Of a stretch of 64,000 nt of DNA, positions 37,801 through 45,897 are shown in pieces. The notes below the pieces were generated by a model, which did no database searches, was not told the DNA's origin, and was given only the letters and a program-made list of their open reading frames with translations. This DNA is from Betaproteobacteria bacterium (GTDB taxonomy: Bacteria; Pseudomonadota; Gammaproteobacteria; Burkholderiales; Casimicrobiaceae), in contig JADKEV010000020.1 in NCBI GenBank assembly GCA_016717855.1, forward strand, positions 62,001-126,000, read 5' to 3'. Every line of letters begins with the position of its first letter. The stretch's first letter is position 1. The translations under genes and the position numbers were made by a program.

Positions 37801-40082
37801 GTTTCGCGGGGCTTCTCGCCGCGGTGCGCGAATGTGCGCTGGACGCATTCAAGCATCCGGACGTGCCCTTCGAGCAATTGGTGCGCGAGCTGAACGTACC
37901 ACGCGACCGCGGTCGGTTCCCCATTTACCAGACGACGTTCTCGTTTCAGGATGCCCGCGGTCGCGACTTCGAGTGGGGAAACCTGAAGCACGAGCTGGTG
38001 CCCGTCTATCAACCCGGCATTGCGGAAGACATAGGCCTGTGGCTCATGGAAGGCCCGTGGGGACTGCAAGGTGCGCTCGCCTACAACACCGACATCATCG
38101 TCGACACCACCGCGGACTTGTTGCGCAAGCGTTTTGCGCACGTGCTCGATTTCCTGCTCGCGCATCCGGACGTGCCGCTTGCCCAAGTGCCTCTGGCCGA
38201 GGCAGAGCATCGGCAGATACTGGTCGAGTGGAATGCAACATCCAGGCCCTACGCCGCGCAGGTCACGGTGGACGAATTGGTCGAGGCGCAAGCGGCGCGC
38301 ACGCCGCTGCGCAGGGCACTGTCACAGGGTGATGCGGAACTGAGTTACGCGGAACTCGAAGCACGTGCCAACCGGCTCTCGCGGTCGCTGCGTGCTCGTG
38401 GCGCACGGCGCGGGCAATGCGTCGGGTTGTGCGTGGAGCGCGGCATCGCCATGGTGGTCACGCAACTGGCAATTCTCAAGAGCGGTGCGGCCTACGTGCC
38501 GCTTGATCCCTCGTACCCTCCCGAGCGATTGCAGTTCATGGCGGAGGACGCGGGGCTGGCAGCGCTGGTCACCGAGTCGGCGCTGGTCGGGCTCCTCGTG
38601 TGGCCGCGTGAGAAGGTGCTGCTGATCGATGCCGATGCCGATTCGATCGGGAGGCAGCCGGATGCACCGCTGGGACGCGATGTGGACTCGGCCGGGCCGA
38701 TGGACCCTGCCTACGTCATCTACACCTCTGGATCGACCGGTAAGCCCAAGGGCGTGCAGGTTCAGCACCGGGCGGTGGCGAATTTCCTGGCGAGCATGCG
38801 CGTGGAGCCGGGGATGGGCGAGGGCGACCGGGTGCTGGCGGTGACGACGTTATCGTTCGATATCGCCGTGCTGGAGTTGCTGCTGCCGCTCACGGTGGGC
38901 GCCGAGGTGGTGCTTGCCAGCCGCGAGCAGGCTGGCGATCCACACTCCCTGATGCAACTTCTCGACGAGAGCCGCGCGACGTTGATGCAGGCTACGCCAG
39001 GCACTTGGCGCATGCTGCTCGACGCCGGCTGGAAGGGTACTCCCGGATTCAAGGCGCTCATTGGCGGCGAGGCGCTCGCTCCGGATCTTGCCGGCCGCCT
39101 GCTGCCGGTGGTCGGGGAGTTGTGGAACATGTACGGACCCACCGAGACGACCGTGTGGTCGACCTGCTGGCGGGTGGGGACGATCGAGTCGGGCATCAGC
39201 ATCGGTCGTCCGATCGCCAACACAGCGGTGTGGATCCTCGACGAGCAGGCCGAGTGCTGCGCGATCGGTGTGCCCGGCGAGATCTGGATCGGCGGCGACG
39301 GCGTGGCGCTCGGTTACCTGAACCGCCCGGAGCTCACGGCCGAGCGTTTCGTTGCCGATCATTTTTCCGGCGTGGCGGGGGCGCGTCTGTACAGGACCGG
39401 AGATCGCGGCCGTTGGCGTTCCGACGGTTTGCTCGAGCACCTCGGGCGTCTCGATTCGCAGGTAAAAGTGCGCGGCTACCGCATTGAACTGGGCGAGATC
39501 GAGGCGAGTCTCGTTGCGCACTCCGGCGTGGCGCAGGCGGTCGCCCTCGTCCGCGAGGATAATCCCGGCGACGTGCGCCTCGTTGCCTATGTCGTGGCGC
39601 GCGGCGTTGTGCCATCAGACCAGCAGCTCCGCGAACATCTGCGCGCCTTCCTGCCGGTCTACATGATTCCGCAGCACTTTGTCGCTCTGTCTGCCATTCC
39701 GCTGCTGCCCAATGGCAAGATCGATCACGCTTCGCTGCCGCCTCCTGCCCCTGTGCCGGAGAATTCGCGCGCCACCATGACGACTCCGGCAACGCAGACT
39801 GAAAAGCTGCTTGGTCGCATCTGGTGCGACCTGCTCAAGACCCCGGAGGTCCATGCCGAGGACAACTTCTTCGATCTGGGCGGGCACTCGATGCTCGTCA
39901 TGCGGGCGGTCTTCGAGATGGAATCGAAGTGTGGCAAGCGCATCGAGCCCAATCGGTACATCTTCGAGACTCTCGGGCAGATCGCCCGCGCGTACGATGA
40001 AGCGAAGCCGGCGCCTCTGCGCAAACCTGGCGGGCTGCGCGGCCTGTTTGCTGGTCTCATCGGTGGAGGGAAACATCAGTAG
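34788..40082 (+). CDS. Nonribosomal peptide synthetase, (C')-A1-T1-C2-A2-T2
   Basis: 1764 residues; the TTG at 34788 is only the first codon of the open frame, and the real protein starts at 33945 if the breaks are repaired. Order: C-domain tail; A1 (VIYTSGSTGQPKG near 251, YGPTETTVW, LLPNGKIDRKSL); T1 (FFSLGGHSLLAAQ, Ser near 640); C2 (CAHHIIWDGWSFDIL near 833, intact HHxxxDG); A2 (VIYTSGSTGKPKG near 1312); T2 (FFDLGGHSMLVMRA near 1698). There is no thioesterase or reductase at the end. Pocket residues read by eye: A1 D-I-S-D-I-T-G-V-W-K (unassigned), A2 D-I-L-Q-L-G-M-V-W-K (matches glycine codes). It would add two residues to the beta-amino acyl chain from the PKS. No epimerase or methyltransferase domain is seen. 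Confidence 0.9.
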   Translation: MPPSAPNSETLSTGGLQVRLNSNPRHFENFDLFLNASQGSEGIVLECQYCMDLFDAATVRRWLLLYVASLERLVTDPAQPVVQALGPTEEDLALLSRFNRTAADFPRETRVESLIARQAAATPDAVAVVSGTRSLTYRELEARANAVATTLREHGVRAGDLVGLYCGRNEHMLVGLVGILKAGAGYVPMDPAFPADRLAYMSADAGTRQIVSDRSVQGLWNFGDAERILLDELGEIYAPPAPVGIAEDVAYVIYTSGSTGQPKGVRVPHRTVVNLLESVRREPGMNARNVVLSVTTLSFDIAVSEVVLPLTVGARVVVANREQISDGALLGELIDRESVDFIDATPSTWRLLLAARWRGGAHVRAICTGEPLPPDLGRELLPLVGELWNGYGPTETTVWSTFHRVFESNGPVPIGHPIANTQIHVVDTKLRPVPVGVVGELYIAGEGVTLGYQGRKDLTDERFLPDPLHNAHGQRWYKTGDLGRWRPDGVLECLGRIDDQVKLRGYRIELGEIETNLARHKDVERAVVVTREDVKGDVRLAAYAVSRGPILDPGELREFLRTTLPEYMIPQHVVELETIPLLPNGKIDRKSLPAPGPSAVLSGGFAAPETDVEKTVASEMERVLALPGIGLHDNFFSLGGHSLLAAQLAASLGRALGLQIPLRVLFDAPTVKTLAQWIQAHSAQGTSSRWIIARRPDRTRAPLSLMQHRLWILEQLDPGRAIFNTPSAHRLLGRMNVPAFRRAFAELVRRQDVLRTSIEVMDGTPMQVILPELPGDILPYEDLSMLAPADRQAALANRIAELTAQPFELANAPLFRARLLRLAEDDSVFFFCAHHIIWDGWSFDILYREMSTLYAAFRDGKLVGLPELPVAYGDFADWHRNWMQGDELAAELAHWKERLSGPLETLSIPYDRPRPAEISGKGASTWILLPPEKTEAIRVLGRAADATVFMVLLAAYAAMLQRLTGQREIMVGVPVRGRQLAELDQVMGLFVNVLPLRVRVDAQASFAGLLAAVRECALDAFKHPDVPFEQLVRELNVPRDRGRFPIYQTTFSFQDARGRDFEWGNLKHELVPVYQPGIAEDIGLWLMEGPWGLQGALAYNTDIIVDTTADLLRKRFAHVLDFLLAHPDVPLAQVPLAEAEHRQILVEWNATSRPYAAQVTVDELVEAQAARTPLRRALSQGDAELSYAELEARANRLSRSLRARGARRGQCVGLCVERGIAMVVTQLAILKSGAAYVPLDPSYPPERLQFMAEDAGLAALVTESALVGLLVWPREKVLLIDADADSIGRQPDAPLGRDVDSAGPMDPAYVIYTSGSTGKPKGVQVQHRAVANFLASMRVEPGMGEGDRVLAVTTLSFDIAVLELLLPLTVGAEVVLASREQAGDPHSLMQLLDESRATLMQATPGTWRMLLDAGWKGTPGFKALIGGEALAPDLAGRLLPVVGELWNMYGPTETTVWSTCWRVGTIESGISIGRPIANTAVWILDEQAECCAIGVPGEIWIGGDGVALGYLNRPELTAERFVADHFSGVAGARLYRTGDRGRWRSDGLLEHLGRLDSQVKVRGYRIELGEIEASLVAHSGVAQAVALVREDNPGDVRLVAYVVARGVVPSDQQLREHLRAFLPVYMIPQHFVALSAIPLLPNGKIDHASLPPPAPVPENSRATMTTPATQTEKLLGRIWCDLLKTPEVHAEDNFFDLGGHSMLVMRAVFEMESKCGKRIEPNRYIFETLGQIARAYDEAKPAPLRKPGGLRGLFAGLIGGGKHQ

Positions 40083-40106
40083 GGAATCGGTCCCTTTCGA
40101 GGAAGT

Positions 40107-40886
40107 ATGCTAGCTGCCGCGGTTCCGCGACCTCTCTTGAAGGGCGAGATCCACGTCTGGCGGCTGGACCTTGCGGGCGGATGTCCTGCCGACCTTGAGC
40201 GCGTCGTTTCCGACGGTGATCTGGTTCGCGCCGGACGTTTCGCTTTCGACCGGGATCGCATCCGGTTCTTGCGGGCAAAGTACGGCCTTCGTCGCCTGCT
40301 CGCGGCCTACGTCGGCGTTGCACCGCTGGAGCTGGCAATCGCGCTCAATTCCCACGGCAAGCCGCATCTCGATCCTGCACTCGGTCTTGGCTTCAATCTC
40401 AGCCACGCGGGCGACTACGGCCTGGTTGCTATCGGCCGAACGGCACGAATCGGGGTCGACATCGAGGAATTGCCTGCGCCGCGAGATGTGCGCGCCCTTG
40501 CCACTGCGCTCTTTACGGCTGGCGAAGTGCAATCGCTGTTGTCGCTCGACGCGAGCCGCCTTGCCGAGGCGTTCCTGACCTGCTGGACGAGGAAGGAGGC
40601 GTATCTGAAGGCCCTTGGTGTGGGCCTTTCAGTGGCGCCCTGCACCGTGCATGTAGGCACTGCTCCTCGACGCTGTCGTTTCCCGATCGCCGGAGGCCGC
40701 CCGGACGAGTTCGTAGAGGTGACCAGCCTCGCCCAAGCCGATGGCTGCGTGGCGGCCCTCGCCGTCGAAGGCGGCGCAGCAGAGCCGGAGATTTTCGACT
40801 TCGACTGGGAGATCTCGCCTGAAACCCGGGAATCCCGGTCCCTGCCGGCCCGCGCCGGGTCGAGGAAGCGTTTGGGACGACCATGA
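40107..40886 (+). CDS. 4'-phosphopantetheinyl transferase, Sfp type
   Basis: 259 residues. The signature blocks are RFLRAKYGLRRLLAAY near residue 55, LNSHGKPHLD, FNLSHAGDYGLVAIG, RIGVDIEEL (magnesium-binding D-x-E) near residue 115, LFTAGEVQSL and CWTRKEAYLKALGVGL near residue 165. A GAGGAAG ribosome-binding site precedes the ATG. Role: installs the phosphopantetheine arm on carrier domains. Only 24 nt separate it from the NRPS, so the T domains of the didomain, PKS and NRPS, and perhaps the two free ACPs, are the expected substrates. The last 40 residues (basic, proline/arginine-rich) are unlike the family core. Confidence 0.93.
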   Translation: MLAAAVPRPLLKGEIHVWRLDLAGGCPADLERVVSDGDLVRAGRFAFDRDRIRFLRAKYGLRRLLAAYVGVAPLELAIALNSHGKPHLDPALGLGFNLSHAGDYGLVAIGRTARIGVDIEELPAPRDVRALATALFTAGEVQSLLSLDASRLAEAFLTCWTRKEAYLKALGVGLSVAPCTVHVGTAPRRCRFPIAGGRPDEFVEVTSLAQADGCVAALAVEGGAAEPEIFDFDWEISPETRESRSLPARAGSRKRLGRP

Positions 40887-41023
40887 GGAGTGCAGGCCTT
40901 GTCTTCCAAGGACGATACAGGGCCTATCAAAGGCGACCCAATGATGATGGATAATCCGTCTATGGCAAGTTCCCTCTATCGACACCTTCCGCCCGACCCG
41001 CAGCGCGAAGTGCTCCAGTTGCC

Positions 41024-41845
41024 ATGATCCCCATTCGCTTCGGTGATCGCCAGAGGCAGCTCTTCGGTATGTACCACCCACCGACCGGAAGTGCCAACGG
41101 ACGGTATTGCGTGGTGCTCTGCAATCCGTTTGGCCAAGAGGTCATTCGCTCTCACCGCCTCCTGAAAGTGCTGGGGGATCGACTGTCCCGTGCCGGCTTC
41201 CCGGTGCTGCGATTCGACTATTTTGGGACCGGAGACTCCGACGGCGATGACACCGAGGGCGATCTGGAAACGTGGGTTGAGGACTTGCTGCGCGCAAACG
41301 ACGAGGTGACCCGCCGCAGCGGGTGCGGCGCCAGTGCCTGGTTCGGCCTTCGACTGGGAGCGACCATCGTTGCGCTCGCGGCGGCCAAGGTGCCGGTAGC
41401 CCCACGTCGCCTCGTGCTCTGGGATCCGGTGGTCGACGGAACGGCCTATCTCCGTGAATTGCAGAAAGCTCACGCAGCAGCGCTCTTGATAGATTCGCCA
41501 AGCGGCCTGGAAATCGGCGATGCTAGTACTGGAAATGAGCAATTCGCCTGCGACGGCCCCGAAGCCCTGGGCTTTCCGCTTACCCGAACCTTGCGGCGGC
41601 AGATCGGAGATCTGTCGGCGGCGTCCTGGGCGGCGTGTCAAACGGCATCCGTGAGCCTGATCGGAAACACCGACAACCCGGAGCTCTCGACCGTCGCCAA
41701 ACTTCTGCGCCAGGCGGGCACGACCGTCGAGATGCGCCAGATCGAATCCCGGATCGACTGGGCCTCGGAAGAGGCCATGGACACGGCGATCGTACCCGCG
41801 GATGGGTTGCAGGCCGTCATGGCTGCGTTGCAGGAGGCGACGTGA
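41024..41845 (+). CDS. Alpha/beta hydrolase-fold protein lacking the usual nucleophile (hydrolase 1)
   Basis: 273 residues with the fold landmarks YCVVLCNPFGQEVIRSHRLLKVLGDRLSRAG, VLRFDYFGTGDSDGD and a nucleophile-elbow position reading WFGLRLGATIVAL. The expected G-x-S-x-G is G-L-R-L-G, so no serine or cysteine sits at the elbow. This GLRLGA-type elbow occurs in EPS-locus hydrolases of the pair often annotated as exosortase-A-associated hydrolases; that comparison is from memory and no exosortase lies in this window. Its stop overlaps the next hydrolase start (GTGA, ribosome-binding site AGGAGG), so the two are a coupled pair. Catalytic role uncertain; it may bind or modify a substrate. Confidence 0.75.
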   Translation: MIPIRFGDRQRQLFGMYHPPTGSANGRYCVVLCNPFGQEVIRSHRLLKVLGDRLSRAGFPVLRFDYFGTGDSDGDDTEGDLETWVEDLLRANDEVTRRSGCGASAWFGLRLGATIVALAAAKVPVAPRRLVLWDPVVDGTAYLRELQKAHAAALLIDSPSGLEIGDASTGNEQFACDGPEALGFPLTRTLRRQIGDLSAASWAACQTASVSLIGNTDNPELSTVAKLLRQAGTTVEMRQIESRIDWASEEAMDTAIVPADGLQAVMAALQEAT

Positions 41846-42729
41846 TCGAACGGTCGATCGCTTTTGGTGCCGATGGCGGTCTGATCGGCACGTTGTGCCT
41901 GCCCTCGGCACTTTGCACTGATGGAAAAGGCGTGGGTCAGATCCTCTTCAATGCGGGCGTGGTGCATCGCATCGGCCCCCATCGCCTCAACGTGAAGCTG
42001 GCGCGAAATCTTGCTTCCCGGGGGGTCGCGTCCATCCGATTCGACTTGTCAGGCCAGGGGGACAGCGCGCGCGCGTCCGGAAATCTTGCGTTCGAGCAGC
42101 AGGCGGTCGTTGACATCCGTTCGGCTATGGACGCCCTGGAAGAGGAGGCGAATGTCCATCGCTTCGCGCTTCTCGGATACTGTTCCGGAGGATGGCACAG
42201 CTATGCGACCGCGCTTGCCGATGATCGCCTGGCCGGCATTCTTATGTACGATTCGTATTACTACCTGACATGGCGCTCGGGGTTGATCCGTCGCCTATTG
42301 TCTATCCGCAGGCACGGCTGGACGAAGGCGGTGGGCGGCTGGGTGGGCAGGCGGGTGATGGCCCTGTTGGGCAGGATCAGGCCACGGGCCGACGCAGCAT
42401 TCGTGGAACGGCCCGGACAGAGCTACGGACTTGTCCGGGCGCCTCCGAAGATGGAGTTTGCCGCAGGGCTCCGGAAGATTCACGCGAAGGGAACGAATGT
42501 CACTGTGATGTACTCCGGAGGGTCCCGGCACTACACTTACCGCGACCAGTTCCAGGACGCTTTCCGTCACACTGGAGTCACGGATTTCGTGCAACACGAT
42601 TACTTTCCCGACATCGGACACACGCCCACGGACTTGGCAACACTGTCGATATTGATGAAGCGGTTCGAGGAGTGGACGCTCGAACTGGATGCCGCGTGCC
42701 GCAGGAGCGCCACAGAGCCCCTCCGCTGA
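41842..42729 (+). CDS. Alpha/beta hydrolase with cysteine-type elbow (hydrolase 2)
   Basis: 295 residues from the GTG at 41842; the frame is open further upstream inside hydrolase 1, where it is a shadow. Landmarks: GQILFNAGVVHRIGPHRLNVKLARNLA, SIRFDLSGQGDS, elbow FALLGYCSGGWHSY, where the position of the nucleophile in G-x-N-x-G is Cys (G-Y-C-S-G), and a late histidine in DIGHTPTDLA. A Cys nucleophile is known in dienelactone-hydrolase-like enzymes. It is paired with hydrolase 1 and lies directly downstream of an NRPS without a thioesterase, so in-trans chain release or transfer is a reasonable hypothesis. An EPS-specific deacylase or esterase is the alternative. Confidence 0.78.
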   Translation: MIERSIAFGADGGLIGTLCLPSALCTDGKGVGQILFNAGVVHRIGPHRLNVKLARNLASRGVASIRFDLSGQGDSARASGNLAFEQQAVVDIRSAMDALEEEANVHRFALLGYCSGGWHSYATALADDRLAGILMYDSYYYLTWRSGLIRRLLSIRRHGWTKAVGGWVGRRVMALLGRIRPRADAAFVERPGQSYGLVRAPPKMEFAAGLRKIHAKGTNVTVMYSGGSRHYTYRDQFQDAFRHTGVTDFVQHDYFPDIGHTPTDLATLSILMKRFEEWTLELDAACRRSATEPLR

Positions 42730-42760
42730 CAGTGTGGGGCCGCGGGCCGAGGGATTGGAG

Positions 42761-44617
42761 ATGCGAAGCATCAATACTGCAACTTACTCCGTAGCCCTGT
42801 CGTTAATCGCTGTGGCAGCCTTGGTTCTGGCCCTGCCGTCAGCGCGTAGCGTTCTGTTAAGTCGCCTTCCGCCGGCGTGGCGTATCGCAATCTCGGCCTG
42901 GCGTCACGATATTGCCGTCGATCACTCTGTCGCGATGCGAATGCCCGACGGCGTGGAACTTCGCGCCAGTCTGTATCTGCCGCGCGGCGCGGGTGGTCCG
43001 TTACCCACGGTGCTGATGCAGCTGCCTTACCACCGGCTGAGTTACGGCGAAGGACCTTGGCCGCTGTTCTTCGCGATGAACGGCTACGCCGCAGTCGTGC
43101 AGGACCTGCGCGGCACGGGAGATTCCGGGGGCGAATTCTTGCCGTGGCGCGATGCCGCCGAGGACGGCGTGACTACACTGGAATGGATAACCAGCCAGCC
43201 ATGGTCCAATGGGAAAATTGGCACATTCGGTTGCTCGGCGCTGGGCGAGGTCCAGTTCGTACTGGCGAAGAAGCGACATCCCGCCCACCGCGCGATGATT
43301 CCCAGCGGGGCCGGAGGAGCGGTGGGCACGGCCGCGGGACGTTACTCCTACTTCGGCGCGTTCGAAGGCGGCATCTTCCAGCTGGCGAGCGGATTCGGAT
43401 GGTTCGTGAGCAACGGAACGAAGGACCCCAAAGCTGCTCCGGCTCGGGCGTTCGATCTCGCCACGCACCTTGCGGGATTGCCGGTGTCGGGCCTTGTGCG
43501 CAGCGTGCGCCCTGCGCCCAATGGATATTCGGAGTATCTTGCGACGCCAATGGGCGACCCAAAGTGGAACGAGTGGGGATTCCTGACCGATGACGATCGC
43601 GTGAACGTGCCTTCGCTGGTCATCAATTCATGGGGAGATCAAACCGTGGGCGATACGCTGGCGCTTGCGGAGTCGTGGCGCAAGTCCGACCCCGAGAGCG
43701 CGCGCCATAGCAAGGTGGTGATCGCGCCTGCGCTCCACTGCGCGCACGATCGAGTTGTCGCGAAGGTCGATCGCTTCGGCGACCTCCTGGTCAAGGATGG
43801 GTCGCGGCCCTACCGCGAGTGGTACCTGCAATGGTTCAATCGATGGCTGAAGGGCGAGGGCGAGGGTCTCACTGAGCTCAAGGCATTCAATTTCTTCATG
43901 CTGGGAGAGGACCGCTGGCTGGCGTCGGAATCGTGGCCGCCGGGGGATGCGCGCCCCGAGCGCTGGTACCTCGCAAGTGGGGGCCATGCCAACTCGAGCC
44001 GCGGCGACGGTACGTTGGCTTCGACGCCGGGCTCGGGCACTGCGTCCGACAGTTTTCCCTATGATCCGATGAATCCTGTGCCCTCGCGTGGCGGACCGGT
44101 TTGTTGCACGGGGGAGCGGAACGAGCAGGCGGGGCCGAGGGATCAGGCCGATGTCGAAGCGCGCGACGACGTGCTCGTCTATACCTCCGTCCCGCTCGAG
44201 CGCGATATCCGCATCGCCGGGCCGCTGAAAGCGCATCTCACGGTGTCGTCGAGCGCGCCCGATACCGATCTGGTCGCGCGGCTTGTGCATGTTCAGCCCG
44301 ACGGAAAGGCGACCGGCATCCAGGAAGGCGCACTTCGGCTTCGGTACCGCGACGGGTTCGCGTCACCGGTGCTGCTGGATCCGGGCCGGCGCTACGAGGT
44401 AGTCGTGGACATGCGCTCAATCGCCTACACGATTCCGAAGGGGCATCGCCTCCGGTTGCACGTGACGAGCAGCAGCTTCCCCAGGCTCGAACGTAATCTG
44501 AACAACGGGGCGCCGAACAACTCCGACGAGTCGGCCGGGATCGTCGCGGTCAACACTATTTATCACGACGCGCACACCAAATCCTTCGTCGAGTTCCCGG
44601 CCCTTCCGGGAGAGTGA
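42761..44617 (+). CDS. CocE/NonD family hydrolase (X-Pro dipeptidyl-peptidase S15-like)
   Basis: 618 residues starting at the ATG at 42761, with GGAG just ahead. An N-terminal hydrophobic segment (SVALSLIAVAALVLALPSA) suggests export or membrane anchoring. The hydrolase domain has MRMPDGVELRASLYLPRG, VVQDLRGTGDSGGEF, ITSQPWSNGKIGTFGCSALG (the serine elbow, G-C-S-A-L-G), SLVINSWGDQTVGDTL and APALHCAH (catalytic His region). The C-terminal beta-sandwich (PLKAHLTVSSSAPDTDLVARLV, PKGHRLRLHVTSSSFPRLERN) is the characteristic PepX_C jelly roll. Family members hydrolyse acyl or peptide esters and amides; here it could cleave a pro-region or the product outside the cytoplasm. Last gene of the plus-strand PKS/NRPS run. 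Confidence 0.85.
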   Translation: MRSINTATYSVALSLIAVAALVLALPSARSVLLSRLPPAWRIAISAWRHDIAVDHSVAMRMPDGVELRASLYLPRGAGGPLPTVLMQLPYHRLSYGEGPWPLFFAMNGYAAVVQDLRGTGDSGGEFLPWRDAAEDGVTTLEWITSQPWSNGKIGTFGCSALGEVQFVLAKKRHPAHRAMIPSGAGGAVGTAAGRYSYFGAFEGGIFQLASGFGWFVSNGTKDPKAAPARAFDLATHLAGLPVSGLVRSVRPAPNGYSEYLATPMGDPKWNEWGFLTDDDRVNVPSLVINSWGDQTVGDTLALAESWRKSDPESARHSKVVIAPALHCAHDRVVAKVDRFGDLLVKDGSRPYREWYLQWFNRWLKGEGEGLTELKAFNFFMLGEDRWLASESWPPGDARPERWYLASGGHANSSRGDGTLASTPGSGTASDSFPYDPMNPVPSRGGPVCCTGERNEQAGPRDQADVEARDDVLVYTSVPLERDIRIAGPLKAHLTVSSSAPDTDLVARLVHVQPDGKATGIQEGALRLRYRDGFASPVLLDPGRRYEVVVDMRSIAYTIPKGHRLRLHVTSSSFPRLERNLNNGAPNNSDESAGIVAVNTIYHDAHTKSFVEFPALPGE

Positions 44618-44631
44618 ATCGGTTGAGGGGG

Positions 44632-45600
44632 CTAGAATCCGGCTTTTCGCTCGTGACCGCGAATCGCGTTCCTTCCCAACACCAGCCCGCGACCCCCAAG
44701 GTACTTCACACCGTCGATGAAGCCGGACTTGCCCACGTCGTCCGGTGACAGGCCGAAACGTCGCAGGAACATGTTCCACGCGTGTGCGTAAGCCAGAAAC
44801 CGTGTGTGGGCCGTATAGAAGACCACACCTATCGAAATGCTGATGCCGTCCCCGGGGGTGACCCAATCGGTGCTGCATCGGGTCGAGTGCGGGGAAGTGC
44901 AGGGGAAATAGACTCCGTCACCGGGACCCACATCGAATTCGTGGCTCCGTTCGAGGTCCCCGTCCTTCAGTCGAACATTATCGAGAGAGCCGTTGACGAT
45001 GAACTGATCCACGTCGGCTGCCCTGACCACTTCCCGGTCGGTGTGGTCCCAGACGTTCATGGTCTTGCGCCCCATGATCTGCAGCCAGAAGTTGTTTTCC
45101 CGGTCGATGTGAAAGGGGGTGACCGAGGGCGGCGCGGAAATGAACATGAACCCTCCGACATTGAAGATGCCGGGCTGCTCGCGCTCGACTAATGGCCGAA
45201 AGCTGTCGGTTACTTCCTCGAGGAACGCCTTGTAGGCAGGGTGAGTCTCGATATGGTAGAGAGCCAACCACGAACCTGGCTCCTCGATCCGGCGGAACAC
45301 TTCGTCGATTGCACGGCCTTCCGGGTGCCGGGGGCGGTGCTGAAACGGCGTTGCCTGAGTGCAGCCCGGCGAGATGAACCGACATTGTCCGGTCGTCATG
45401 AGCTCCTTGGCGAGCCCGGCCAGTTCCGGAAGCCGCATCAGCGGATGCGCGTGGAAATTGTGACGGATCTGCGAAATGCGATGGGTAGAAAAGGTCTGCG
45501 GATCCACGGGGATGACCCCGTAGCGCGCAGCGCTTTCCAGCGTGTCTCCCGGAGCCACCGCGCGAACGCCTGGCAGGGTTGATGAGCGAATCTGGTCCAT
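44632..45600 (-). CDS. JmjC/cupin-like protein (possible Fe(II)/2-oxoglutarate oxygenase)
   Basis: 322 residues. A double-stranded beta-helix is suggested by the metal-ligand pattern H-x-D in TPFHIDRENNFWLQIMGRKT near residue 168 and the distal histidine in DGVYFPCTSPHSTRCS near residue 235. QIMGRKTMNVWD right after the first ligands is the usual JmjC/cupin-8 order. A GGAAAGA ribosome-binding site precedes the ATG. It is convergent with the CocE-type gene and 14 nt from its end. Hydroxylation of a peptide or amino acid product is the obvious idea from context, but other cupin-type roles remain possible. The N-terminal 90 residues (MRLPELAGLAKELM) are helical. Confidence 0.72.
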   Translation of the reverse strand: MDQIRSSTLPGVRAVAPGDTLESAARYGVIPVDPQTFSTHRISQIRHNFHAHPLMRLPELAGLAKELMTTGQCRFISPGCTQATPFQHRPRHPEGRAIDEVFRRIEEPGSWLALYHIETHPAYKAFLEEVTDSFRPLVEREQPGIFNVGGFMFISAPPSVTPFHIDRENNFWLQIMGRKTMNVWDHTDREVVRAADVDQFIVNGSLDNVRLKDGDLERSHEFDVGPGDGVYFPCTSPHSTRCSTDWVTPGDGISISIGVVFYTAHTRFLAYAHAWNMFLRRFGLSPDDVGKSGFIDGVKYLGGRGLVLGRNAIRGHERKAGF

Positions 45601-45897
45601 TGCTGTCTTTCCATGTCGCTGGGTCGCCCATTATAGGAAGTATCGGGCCCTGCTTCCCATGGTCGCATGCGGATGGTCGCGGCTTGTGTTGGCCCGGCAG
45701 CCGTGGTTAGAATCCGTCCTCACTCCCTTCCGCCGACTACTGGTTACCGCACAATCCGTAACTGTGTCTGCCTCGGCCGCCGTATCCGGCTTGTACACAT
45801 GACTCGGCGGCTGGTTCGGCTAACCTGTGGCGGACTATGACGTCGTCTGACTTGCACAGAAGCCGGCTGCAGCCGCCTTTGATTTGAAGGGCAACAA
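45601..45897. other. Divergent intergenic region
   Basis: About 300 nt between the JmjC-like gene and the methyltransferase. There is a G+C-rich inverted stretch (GCCGGCTGCAGCCGCC) near 45861 and a GAAGGGC before the methyltransferase ATG. No other feature is supported. Confidence 0.35.
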
